Source of the DNA: Treponema sp.
GTDB taxonomy: Bacteria; Spirochaetota; Spirochaetia; Treponematales; Breznakiellaceae
Direction: 5' to 3'
DNA: 33,236 nucleotides
Assembly: GCA_009782495.1 (NCBI GenBank)
Contig: WRIX01000004.1
Coordinates: 18,033 to 51,268 of the forward strand
This document shows, piece after piece, positions 8,428 through 16,463 of the stretch. Under the pieces are notes generated by a model. The model saw only the letters and a program-made list of their open reading frames with translations, ran no database searches and was not told where the DNA came from. How positions within the stretch are numbered: the stretch's first letter is position 1; the number at the start of each line of letters is the position of its first letter. The position numbers and the translations under genes are program-made.

Positions 8428-9711
8428 ATGCTGGACTATCGTTTTATTGTAGACAATATTGATGCGGTAAAGCAAAATATCGCCGATCGTTATATGAAGG
8501 CCGATGCCGATGAAGTGGTGCGGCTTTTTGCCAAACGGACGGAGCTGGTTACATCTCTTCAGAATCTTCAGCAAAAACGAAACGCCAATGCATCGGCAAT
8601 GAAAGGCAAACTGGAAGCGGACGAACGGCAGGCACTGATAGAAGAAGGCAAAAAACTCAAGGATAGTATTGCCCGGGCCGAAGCGGAACTGGCAAGAATC
8701 GAAACCTCTCTGGAAGAAGAAGGACGGCGTATTCCCAACATGGCTCATCCCGATGCTCCCCGGGGCCGGGAAGACAAGGACAACCTGGAAGTCAGCAGGG
8801 TAGGGGAACCGGTTACATTCAACTTTGAACCTTCCGATCATGTAAAACTCGGGCAGGACCTGGACATCATTGATTTTGATTCGGCAACCAAAGTATCGGG
8901 GACCAAGTTTTACTATCTTAAAAACGAAGCTGTTTTTCTTGAACTGGCGCTTGTCCGCTATGCCCTGGATATTTTACAAAAGCGGGGTTTTACTCCATTT
9001 ATTACACCCGATATAGCCAGGGAAGAAATTCTAACCGGTATCGGGTTTAATCCGCGCGGAGAAGAATCCAATGTATATACCCTGGAAGGAGAAGATGCCT
9101 GTCTTGTAGGAACAGCGGAAATAACCCTTGGCGGTTATTATTCCAATACTGTGTTGGCAAAGGAAACACTGCCCCTGCGCATGGCGGGACTTTCTCACTG
9201 TTTCCGCCGGGAAGCGGGTGCGGCGGGGCAATTCAGCAAGGGTCTGTACCGGGTTCATCAGTTTACCAAACTGGAGATGTTTGTATATTGCCTGCCGGAA
9301 GAATCGGGCGCTTTCCATGAAGAGCTTCGCTCTGTTGAAGAAGAGATTTTTAAAGGCCTGGAAATTCCTTTCCGTGTTGTGGATACCTGTACCGGCGATC
9401 TGGGTGCGCCGGCGTACCGTAAATGGGATCTGGAAGCCTGGATGCCGGGAAGAAACGGCGGCGAATGGGGAGAAGTTACCTCAACCTCCAACTGTACCGA
9501 TTATCAGGCCAGACGTCTTAATGTTAAGTATAAAGACGATGACGGAAAAAACAAATTTGTTCATATGCTGAACGGAACCGCTGTTGCAGTTTCCAGGGCG
9601 ATCATCGCCATACTGGAAAATTTTCAGCAAGCGGACGGTTCGGTAAAACTGCCTAAGGCTCTTGTGCCCTATTGCGGTTTTGAAACAATAAAACGCCGCC
9701 TGACCGTTTAA
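8428..9711 (+). CDS. serS: Seryl-tRNA synthetase
   Basis: Class II aminoacyl-tRNA synthetase charging tRNA-Ser (and tRNA-Sec where present). Residues 1-110 form the long helical arm that grips the tRNA variable loop (LVTSLQNLQQKRNANASAMKG ... ARAEAELARIETSLEEEGRRIPN). The catalytic core follows, with motif 2 FRREAGAAGQFSKGLYRVHQFTKLEMF, the serine-binding TSTSNCTDYQARR segment and motif 3 NGTAVAVSRAIIAILENFQ. Length 427 aa is standard. The ATG gives the canonical MLDYRFIVDNID start. It is probably transcribed from its own promoter 45 bp after birA, with the LEA14 and DAHP synthase genes immediately downstream. Confidence 0.97.
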   Translation: MLDYRFIVDNIDAVKQNIADRYMKADADEVVRLFAKRTELVTSLQNLQQKRNANASAMKGKLEADERQALIEEGKKLKDSIARAEAELARIETSLEEEGRRIPNMAHPDAPRGREDKDNLEVSRVGEPVTFNFEPSDHVKLGQDLDIIDFDSATKVSGTKFYYLKNEAVFLELALVRYALDILQKRGFTPFITPDIAREEILTGIGFNPRGEESNVYTLEGEDACLVGTAEITLGGYYSNTVLAKETLPLRMAGLSHCFRREAGAAGQFSKGLYRVHQFTKLEMFVYCLPEESGAFHEELRSVEEEIFKGLEIPFRVVDTCTGDLGAPAYRKWDLEAWMPGRNGGEWGEVTSTSNCTDYQARRLNVKYKDDDGKNKFVHMLNGTAVAVSRAIIAILENFQQADGSVKLPKALVPYCGFETIKRRLTV

Positions 9712-9722
9712 AGTGATCGGGC

Positions 9723-9729
9723 AAGGAGA
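9723..9729 (+). promoter_or_regulatory. Strong Shine-Dalgarno of the LEA14-like gene
   Basis: AAGGAGA lies six bases before the ATG at 9735, within the 23-base gap after serS. It shows that this organism uses conventional ribosome binding sites at operon-internal genes, in contrast to serS itself. Confidence 0.75.
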
Positions 9730-9734
9730 AAATC

Positions 9735-10616
9735 ATGAAAAAAGTATTTAAGTCAATTTTGCAGACAGCGGCGCTTATTGCTGTTGTTGTGACGCTTGGA
9801 ACCTGCGAATCATTGTCTAAAGCGGTCAGTGAACCGTCGGTTTCCTTTGATTCGGTAAAGATGACAGGTTTAAGTTTTAACGGGATCGACATGATGGCCC
9901 GGATAAAAGTGCAGAACGACAACTCTTTTTCCATACCTTTTCCTGAAATAAGCTGGAAACTTTTTGTTATCGACAATTCATTTCTTAATGGCGTAATAAA
10001 AAATAATAACAAAATTGCAGCCAATGCCAGTACTATGGTGGATCTTCCCTTTAGGGTTGACTTTGAAGGGCTTTATCAGGCGGTGTCGGGTTTATTGAAC
10101 AGTGATGAAGCGCCTTTCCGTCTTGATCTTTCTGCCTTGTTTAATATTCCGGTGCTGGGGGCCAAAACCTTTAACACTTCCTTTAGCGGTTCCATACCAA
10201 TGCTTAAAGCTCCTTCGCTTTCGTTCAGCGGTGTCAAGTTCAATTCACTTTCCATTAATAAGGTTGAATTTGTTCTTACATGGCTTGTGGACAACAAAAA
10301 TGCTTTTGCCGTTAATCTGGACAAGCTGGATTATAATTTTGCGGTAAATAATGCCAGCTGGTCTCAGGGATCGGCTCCGCGTATTTCCCTTCCCGCACGC
10401 AGAGCGACACAGGTTCCGGTAACGGTGAACATCTCTTCTCTTTCCATGATTCAGGAAATAGTCGCAATGGCCGCATTGGGAAGATCAGCTAACTTTATAT
10501 GCTCCGGCGAAGCGGCGTTAAGTCCTGTACTGAATCAGAGTTTTCCGGGCCTGGAAAGCGTAGCTGCCTTGCGCCTTCCTTTTACATACAGCGGAAGTAC
10601 CAATCTAAGACCGTAA
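9735..10616 (+). CDS. LEA14-like (LEA type 2) lipoprotein
   Basis: Predicted secreted or periplasmic lipoprotein. A Lys-rich start and hydrophobic stretch (SILQTAALIAVVVTLGTC) end in a lipobox-like LGTC, with Cys near residue 23, which suits the relaxed spirochaete lipobox. The rest consists of two tandem LEA14/WHy-type beta-sandwich units. Each has the pattern "VxF..VKxxgLSFNGIDMMARIKVQNDNSFSIPFP", with the second at SLSFSGVKFNSLSINKVEFVLTWLVDNKNAFAVNL. Such proteins bind or stabilise membranes or other proteins; no precise role is known. A strong Shine-Dalgarno precedes the ATG. The gene lies 23 bp after serS and 1 bp before the DAHP synthase start, so it is in an operon. Confidence 0.8.
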   Translation: MKKVFKSILQTAALIAVVVTLGTCESLSKAVSEPSVSFDSVKMTGLSFNGIDMMARIKVQNDNSFSIPFPEISWKLFVIDNSFLNGVIKNNNKIAANASTMVDLPFRVDFEGLYQAVSGLLNSDEAPFRLDLSALFNIPVLGAKTFNTSFSGSIPMLKAPSLSFSGVKFNSLSINKVEFVLTWLVDNKNAFAVNLDKLDYNFAVNNASWSQGSAPRISLPARRATQVPVTVNISSLSMIQEIVAMAALGRSANFICSGEAALSPVLNQSFPGLESVAALRLPFTYSGSTNLRP

Positions 10617-10617
10617 C

Positions 10618-11475
10618 GTGCTGAGTAAAGACAAGTATTCGGCTTGCGCTGAGTTTAGCCCGGAAGCTCTGAAAAAAGTTATCCGGGGGGCGCATCCCGA
10701 AGACTCTGTAGTTTCTATAGGAACGCACGCTATTGGCGGCGGTGTACTGGGAGTAATTGCCGGCCCCTGTGCTGTTGAGAACGAAAAGCAGATTATCGCC
10801 ATTGCAAAAACAGTAAAGGCTGCAGGCGCTTCATTTCTCCGGGGCGGTGCATTTAAACTCAGAACCAATCCTTACAGTTTCCAGGGTATAGGCAGTAAGG
10901 GGATAAAACTTCTGGCTGCTGCAAAAAAAGAAACCGGTTTGCCCCTGGTTTCAGAAATTACCGAAATACGGCAGTTTGAATATTTTGATGGCATTGACAT
11001 TATTCAGGTTGGCGCACGGAATATGCAGAACTTCAGCCTGCTGAAAGAATTGGGAAAATGCGGTAAACCAGTTTTACTGAAACGCGGCCTTGCTTCTACG
11101 GTAACCGAATTACTTATGGCGGCGGAATACATCATGGACGGAGGGAATGTAAATGTGATCCTCTGCGAACGGGGTTTGCGGACTTTTGAAACTTTTTCGC
11201 GGAGTACTCTGGACATAGCCGCCGTTCCCTGGCTTAAACAAAGAACACACCTTCCGGTAATTGTTGATCCGAGCCATGCCGCCGGCGATGCTTCACTGAT
11301 TCCTGCCGTTGCCAAAGCCGCCGTTGCCGCCGGAGCGGACGGCCTTATGATCGAAGTTCATAACGATCCGGAACATGCCTTGTGTGACGGCGAACAATCC
11401 CTGACACCGGATGCTTTTTCGGCTCTGATGATCGCCTTAAAAAAATATGCGGAACTGGAAGGAAAGCGCCTGTAA
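10618..11475 (+). CDS. aroF: 3-deoxy-7-phosphoheptulonate (DAHP) synthase, type I-beta, without regulatory domain
   Basis: Condenses phosphoenolpyruvate and erythrose-4-phosphate, the first step of the shikimate pathway. The I-beta/KDO8P-synthase-like barrel is complete: GPCAVENEKQI, LRGGAFKLRTNPYSFQGIG, QVGARNMQNFSLL, KPVLLKRGLASTVTELL, ILCERGLRTFETFSRSTLDI and VDPSHAAGDASLI. The closing segment is IEVHNDPEHALCDGEQSL. These supply the metal ligands (Cys, His, Glu, Asp) and phosphate-binding residues. It has 285 aa; many relatives are ~335 with an N-terminal ferredoxin-like feedback domain, and only ~40 residues precede the barrel here. It starts with GTG one base after the preceding stop. 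Confidence 0.9.
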   Translation: MLSKDKYSACAEFSPEALKKVIRGAHPEDSVVSIGTHAIGGGVLGVIAGPCAVENEKQIIAIAKTVKAAGASFLRGGAFKLRTNPYSFQGIGSKGIKLLAAAKKETGLPLVSEITEIRQFEYFDGIDIIQVGARNMQNFSLLKELGKCGKPVLLKRGLASTVTELLMAAEYIMDGGNVNVILCERGLRTFETFSRSTLDIAAVPWLKQRTHLPVIVDPSHAAGDASLIPAVAKAAVAAGADGLMIEVHNDPEHALCDGEQSLTPDAFSALMIALKKYAELEGKRL

Positions 11476-11479
11476 AAAA

Positions 11480-12111
11480 ATGGATATTACCGAAAAGACA
11501 TACCTTGCACACGGCGATCCTTCCCTGGAAATTTCCGATAAAGAACTGGATGATCCCGTAAAGTAAACGTAAACATTGTGGAAAAAAGTATTCAAAAAGC
11601 CGTTGTCTATTTGGCGCCGGAAGAATTCCGCAGTACCTGGCTGGGGAACAAGGCAATTTACCGTACCCGGATGGCTATGGCGGAAGGAGGAGAACTCCTT
11701 ATCCTTGCGCCGGGCCTGGAACGTTTTGGCGAAGACAGAAGCGTGGACGCCTTGATTCGCAAACACGGCTACAGACCAAAGACGGAGATCATGGACAGAG
11801 CCTCTGCTGACGCCGAACTGGGGGATAACCTATGCGCTGCCGCTCACCTGATTCACGGATCAAGCGAAGGCCGCTTTACCATCCGGTACTGTCCCGGTAT
11901 CGTGAACGATAGTTCTCGCTGTCTGTCGCAAAAAGAAGTTGAGTCCGTTGGCTTTGAATGGGGCGATTTGCAGACAGAAGCATCCCGTTATGATATTACA
12001 AAACTGCGTCTGGGCTGGAACCTTCAATCGAATGGTGAAAAGATTTTCTTTATTCCAAACCCCGCCCTTGGTCTTTGGACGGAAAAGCAACATAACGCCG
12101 AACGGCGTTAG
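11480..12111 (+). pseudogene. Internally deleted lactate racemase-like (LarA/DUF2088) gene
   Basis: Two pieces of one family are seen. The first is a 28-codon N-terminal stub at 11480-11566 (MDITEKTYLAHGDPSLEISDKEL, then stop). The second, in another frame from about 11563, is a C-terminal half (VEKSIQKAVVYLAPEEFRSTWLGNKAIYRTRMAMAEGGELLILAPGLERFGEDRSVDALIRKHGY ... LIHGSSEGRFTIRYCPG ... FIPNPALGLW). From memory, full-length relatives are ~420 aa, with a nickel-pincer-binding middle domain between these parts. About half the protein, including that domain, is missing. The GTG at 11578 could still give a 177-aa fragment, with no Shine-Dalgarno. Comparison with family members is from recall and the deletion is inferred. 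Confidence 0.72.
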
Positions 12112-12154
12112 GCGGGACTGCGGTTTGAATACTGTAATAACAGATTAATTAAAA

Positions 12155-12183
12155 TTGACAAATAAATGAATAAATAATAAAAT
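12155..12183 (+). promoter_or_regulatory. Near-consensus sigma-70 promoter for the AsmA-family gene
   Basis: TTGACA (12155-12160), a 17-base spacer, then TAAAAT (12178-12183): a perfect -35 and a five-of-six -10. It lies in an AT-rich 118-base gap after the pseudogene and leaves a leader of about 40 nt with GAGG at 12221-12224 as the ribosome binding site. This suggests strong constitutive transcription. Confidence 0.8.
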
Positions 12184-12229
12184 ACTTACTGATAATTTTA
12201 TAAAAAATTTAAAAAAAACAGAGGCTATC

Positions 12230-15028
12230 ATGTCAAAAAATGTAAAAATGCGGAAAAAAATATTATTAATATCATTAAGCACCCTGTTGGTGATTATTTT
12301 GGCTTTGATAATCACCCCATTCCTCTTTAAGAATCAAATAATGGAACTTGCCAAAACAGAGTTGAACAAGATGTTAATGGCAAAGGTCGATTTTAAAGAT
12401 TTAAAGATTTCGTTTATCCGCAATTTTCCGGATGCCTACGTAGCCCTGGAAGGTTTGGAAGTAACCGGAATAGATGATTTTGAAGACGAGCTGCTGGTAG
12501 CTTTTGACAGGTTCAGCGTAAATGTGGACATTATGAGTGTGATCAGGATGAAGAATATAGAAGTAAAATCTATACTGCTTGACCGGGCGCGTCTTAATGG
12601 CCACATACTGGAGGATGGACGCGCGAACTGGGATATAATAAAGCCCGGCGAAGAAAAAAAAGAGATTAAAAAGGAAGACACTGCTCCATCTGCATTCAAA
12701 GTGGCGCTGAAAAAATTTGAAATTCGCAATATGCAAATTACCTTTCGTGATGAAGTAAATAATATAACTGCAGAAGTCCAATCCCTTAACTACATCTTGC
12801 GCGGAGATATGACGCAGGACAATGCAGATTTAAACATGGAACTGGGGATTGACGGAATAGATTTCCGGATGGGCGGTATCCGCTTGGCAAATAAAGTAAG
12901 TGTGGGTTTTGTTTCAGAAATTGCCGCCGATCTTAAAAACATGTTCTTCTTAATCAAAGACAACAAATTCAATCTGAATGAAATTGTGTTAAAATTTGAC
13001 GGTTCAGTTGGATTGCAGGAAGATGATATTAATGTAGATGTTACATTTGCAACTGATAAGACAGATTTTAAAAGCCTCTTGTCACTCGTTCCGGCTATTT
13101 ATATGAATGACTTTGACGATCTAAAAACAACCGGAAGCCTTGCTTTGAACGGTGAGATTAAAGGAACCTATAACGAAAAGACAATGCCAAGCGCAAATGT
13201 AGCCCTGTCTGTCGAAAATGCAATGTTCAGCTATCCTGCTCTTCCCAAATCAGTAAATAATATCAATATTGATGTTAAGGCGCACTATGACGGAGAAGTA
13301 TTCGATCGCAGTACTGTTGATGTGGACAGGCTAAACTTTGTAATGGCAGGCAATCCTTTTAATGCGGAACTTCATGTAAAAACACCTGAAAGTGATATGC
13401 AGATTGCAGCAAGGCTGGCCGGAAGAATAGATTTTGATTCGGTGGCTGATATCGTTCATTTGGATGATATAACTTTGAACGGTTTACTGGAGTGTGATAT
13501 TTCACTTGCGGGAAGGCTGTCTACGCTCGAAAATGAACGATACGAAGATTTCTATGCAGACGGACATCTGAAAGTAAGCAGATTCATTTTCGAGAGTCCG
13601 GATATTCCGCAAAGAGTAAATGTCAAAAGTGCCCAGCTTCATTTTACGCCGCGAAGGGTTGATCTTGTTAATTTCGATGCCATAATAGGCCGCTCGGATA
13701 TTGAGATGAATGGTTCGCTTGAAAATTTTATACCTTTTATTTTTAGAAATAAAACAATTAGGGGAACGCTTGCACTAAATTCGAATACTATCGATTTTAA
13801 TGAATTTATGGGCGGCGAGCCGAAAGAAACTGCCGCAGTCCAGGCAGATGATACGCAGTTGAGCGTAATTGAGGTTCCCAAAAATGTTGACTTTGAAATG
13901 GATGTTAATATCGGTACTATTCTTTTTGACAAGCTGACGATAACTGATACCGCAGGCGCGGTATTGGTGAAAGACGGCAGACTGGTAATGCAGGATCTTA
14001 AAATGAATTTATTGGAAGGAAGCATGGCGCTTAACGGTGAATATAATACCCAAAACATTGCCCTTCCGTTTGTAGATTTCGATATGAACATAAATCAGTT
14101 TGACATTGGTTCCGCGCTCTCATCATTTTTAATATTCGAAAAAATACTGCCTGAACCGCAAAACTATGCCGGTAAAGTATCAGCTTCAATGACTCTGCAC
14201 AGCGTACTCAATGAACATCTTTCACCTGTATTGGACAAGGTAGCTTCAAAAGGCCGGCTGCAGACACAAAATCTGGAAATACGCAATTCAAAACTTTTTG
14301 GAGCTATGGCAGATTTTTTAAAAAATGAAAGCTGGCGTACCCCTGCTCCCGGCAATATTAATATTGGATACGAAATAAAAGACGGGCGGTTATGGATGGA
14401 AGACCCGGTAGCAATGAATATGCCGCCGGCCAAAGTGGAAATTATAGGAGATATAGGTCTTGATACGACATTACATTACAGGATGGATGCCATTATGCCT
14501 GCTTCGGCCATTGGCGCCGGCGCAACCAATCTTTTAAGCAGTTTACCCGGAGGTTCGAATGTAAAAGAGATCAAAGTAACAGGACTGGTCAGGGGAACTG
14601 TTAAGCACCCCGATATCAGTCTGAGCGTTGCCGACACGGCCAGTGCAATTGCCGAGGCAGTGAAAGAAGATATAACAGACACGATAACCCATAAAGTGGA
14701 AGAAATCAGAACTCAGGTTAATGAAGAAATAAACCGACAGATAGATGCAATAATGGCCGAAGCACAAAAACAGGCGGACAATATTCGCAATACTGCGAAA
14801 CAGGCTGCCGACAGGGTACGAAGAGAAGCCAACACGGCAGCGGATAAACTGATAAGTGACGCCGCAGGAAAAAATCCCATTGAAAGAGGATTAGCTCAAA
14901 CCGCAGCTAATGCACTGCGCAGCGAAGGTGAATCAAGCGCCAGAAAACTGGAACAAGAAGGCGAAAATCAGGCGCAGGCAGCCATGACAGCAGCACAAAA
15001 AAAAGCGGATGAACTGAGAAGAAATTGA
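12230..15028 (+). CDS. AsmA-family envelope protein with C-terminal coiled coil
   Basis: A membrane-anchored AsmA-like protein. This superfamily includes bridge-like lipid-transport proteins of the cell envelope; the exact role here is unknown. An N-terminal membrane segment (residues about 10-32, ILLISLSTLLVIILALIITPFLF) is followed by the AsmA signature FKDLKISFIRNFPDAYVALEGLEVTG. Repeated beta-rich units span most of 932 residues (SVADIVHLDDITLNGLLECDISLAGRLS). The AsmA_2-like core is IRNSKLFGAMADFL ... YRMDAIMPAS. The last ~120 residues are an Ala/Lys/Glu-rich coiled coil (EAQKQADNIRNTAKQAADRVRREANTAADKL). That architecture is, to my knowledge, typical of Bacteroidetes AsmA proteins. It is a single-gene unit with its own promoter and a GAGG ribosome site. 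Confidence 0.85.
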   Translation: MSKNVKMRKKILLISLSTLLVIILALIITPFLFKNQIMELAKTELNKMLMAKVDFKDLKISFIRNFPDAYVALEGLEVTGIDDFEDELLVAFDRFSVNVDIMSVIRMKNIEVKSILLDRARLNGHILEDGRANWDIIKPGEEKKEIKKEDTAPSAFKVALKKFEIRNMQITFRDEVNNITAEVQSLNYILRGDMTQDNADLNMELGIDGIDFRMGGIRLANKVSVGFVSEIAADLKNMFFLIKDNKFNLNEIVLKFDGSVGLQEDDINVDVTFATDKTDFKSLLSLVPAIYMNDFDDLKTTGSLALNGEIKGTYNEKTMPSANVALSVENAMFSYPALPKSVNNINIDVKAHYDGEVFDRSTVDVDRLNFVMAGNPFNAELHVKTPESDMQIAARLAGRIDFDSVADIVHLDDITLNGLLECDISLAGRLSTLENERYEDFYADGHLKVSRFIFESPDIPQRVNVKSAQLHFTPRRVDLVNFDAIIGRSDIEMNGSLENFIPFIFRNKTIRGTLALNSNTIDFNEFMGGEPKETAAVQADDTQLSVIEVPKNVDFEMDVNIGTILFDKLTITDTAGAVLVKDGRLVMQDLKMNLLEGSMALNGEYNTQNIALPFVDFDMNINQFDIGSALSSFLIFEKILPEPQNYAGKVSASMTLHSVLNEHLSPVLDKVASKGRLQTQNLEIRNSKLFGAMADFLKNESWRTPAPGNINIGYEIKDGRLWMEDPVAMNMPPAKVEIIGDIGLDTTLHYRMDAIMPASAIGAGATNLLSSLPGGSNVKEIKVTGLVRGTVKHPDISLSVADTASAIAEAVKEDITDTITHKVEEIRTQVNEEINRQIDAIMAEAQKQADNIRNTAKQAADRVRREANTAADKLISDAAGKNPIERGLAQTAANALRSEGESSARKLEQEGENQAQAAMTAAQKKADELRRN

Positions 15029-15054
15029 TTATAATACGGCTAACCGGCCTGTAA

Positions 15055-15081
15055 TGCGCCTTCCATTTGCAGACAGGCGCA
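15055..15081. terminator. Weak stem-loop between convergent AsmA-family and gdhA genes
   Basis: TGCGCCT (15055-15061) pairs with AGGCGCA (15075-15081) around a 13-base loop. No T tract follows on either strand, so a role as terminator is only a guess based on its place between two gene ends. Confidence 0.35.
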
Positions 15082-15096
15082 TACATAACCGGAATG

Positions 15097-16356
15097 TTAC
15101 GGGAAAATGCCGCGGGTCTTATAAGCGGTAACGAGTTTTTGCAGCGCTATCATATAAGCGCTGGTACGCAGGGTTGTTTTTTTCTCTGTGTGCATCTCAT
15201 AGACGGCATCAAACGCCTTGCGCATTTTAACGGCAAGTTTTTGGTTGACTTCATCCTCTTCCCACATAAAAGACTGGAGGTTCTGCACCCATTCAAAATA
15301 GGAAACCACGACGCCGCCCGCATTGGCAAGTATATCGGGTACTACAATGATATTTTTGCTGTCCAGGATTTTGTCTGCTTCCACAGTTGTCGGGCCGTTT
15401 GCCGCCTCAATGATCACCTTGGCTTTGATGTTCGCGGCATTTTCGGCATTGATTTGATTTTCCAGAGCGGCAGGAATCAAAACATCTGTTTCGAGGGTTA
15501 GCAGTTCCTCATTTGTTACGCGTTTTGCGCCGCTTTGCTCGTAGTCTTTAAGCAGATTGCCTTTCTTTGCCGAAAGAAAACGGAGGATGTCGGACATGTC
15601 CAGACCGGATTCCTTGTAAAGACAACCGGAAACATCTCCGACTCCGATAATTGTAGCTCCCAGTTCGTTGATCAGCTTGGCAGAGATACTGCCGACATTG
15701 CCCATGCCCTGAACAACAACCCTGGCTTTTTCGATGGGCATATTCAGCTTTTTGAGTATTTCCTGGGTGATAATCGAAACACCGCGGCCTGTAGCTTCTG
15801 TACGGCCCAGCGATCCGCCAATGTCTATTGGTTTACCGGTAACAACGCCGGGAATTACATAGCCTTTCAGCATACTGTAGGTGTCCATTATCCAGCCCAT
15901 CATTTCTGCGTTGGTATTTACATCCGGTGCAGGAATGTCGCGCTCCGGGCCGATTATCGGCGTAATCATTGCCGCAAAACGCCGTGTTACACGTTCAAGT
16001 TCCGAAGGGGAGAGCGTAAAGGGATCAACTGTAACGCCGCCTTTTGCGCCGCCGTAGGGAATGCCTACTACCGCACACTTAAAGGTCATCCAGGCTGCCA
16101 GCGCCTTGACTTCGTTTTCGTCTGTATCCTGATGAAAGCGAATACCGCCCTTACAGGGACCACGCGCGCTGGAGTGCTGCACCCGGTAGCCTTCAAACAC
16201 CCTGACAGAGCCGTTGTCCATGCGAACAGGAAACGAAACTTTTAACTCCCGTTCAGGATACATACTGATAATATAGTCGCTTTCCTCCAGCCCCAGTTTT
16301 CCGGCGGCATTGCGAATGGTTGCTTTTACATTTTCGTATGGATTGTATGTGCTCAT
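15097..16356 (-). CDS. gdhA: Glutamate dehydrogenase (Glu/Leu/Phe/Val dehydrogenase family)
   Basis: Interconverts glutamate and 2-oxoglutarate plus ammonia with NAD(P). The substrate region carries GPCKGGIRFHQDTDENEVKALAAWMTFKCAVVGIPYGGAKGGV with the catalytic Lys. PAPDVNTNAEMMGWIMDTY follows. The dinucleotide fold has VVVQGMGNVGSISAKLINELGATIIGVGDVSG. Length 419 aa fits the small hexameric class common in anaerobes, where it assimilates ammonia or ferments amino acids. Cofactor choice cannot be settled by eye; the acidic residue at the end of the second strand (GVGDVSG) does not decide it. AGGAGA precedes the ATG and a good promoter lies upstream. Monocistronic and divergent from the fumarase gene. 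Confidence 0.95.
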   Translation of the reverse strand: MSTYNPYENVKATIRNAAGKLGLEESDYIISMYPERELKVSFPVRMDNGSVRVFEGYRVQHSSARGPCKGGIRFHQDTDENEVKALAAWMTFKCAVVGIPYGGAKGGVTVDPFTLSPSELERVTRRFAAMITPIIGPERDIPAPDVNTNAEMMGWIMDTYSMLKGYVIPGVVTGKPIDIGGSLGRTEATGRGVSIITQEILKKLNMPIEKARVVVQGMGNVGSISAKLINELGATIIGVGDVSGCLYKESGLDMSDILRFLSAKKGNLLKDYEQSGAKRVTNEELLTLETDVLIPAALENQINAENAANIKAKVIIEAANGPTTVEADKILDSKNIIVVPDILANAGGVVVSYFEWVQNLQSFMWEEDEVNQKLAVKMRKAFDAVYEMHTEKKTTLRTSAYMIALQKLVTAYKTRGIFP

Positions 16357-16380
16357 TGTAATTCTCCTATGCTATATTTT

Positions 16381-16408
16381 TTTATAATTATTCAGCCAGG
16401 TATGTCAA
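16381..16408 (-). promoter_or_regulatory. Promoter of gdhA
   Basis: Read on the minus strand: TTGACA (16408-16403), a 16-base spacer, then TATAAA (16386-16381), followed by a short leader with AGGAGA (16368-16363) and the ATG at 16356. It is a strong match to the housekeeping consensus. Confidence 0.75.
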
Positions 16409-16463
16409 GTAATGTTTTAGACAGTATTATATAAACCACTTTTTTTTGATATACCTGTGATAG

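Noticed and set aside
15535-16245. 236-aa plus-strand ORF opposite gdhA
   Set aside because: Antisense shadow; gdhA is fully conserved on the minus strand.
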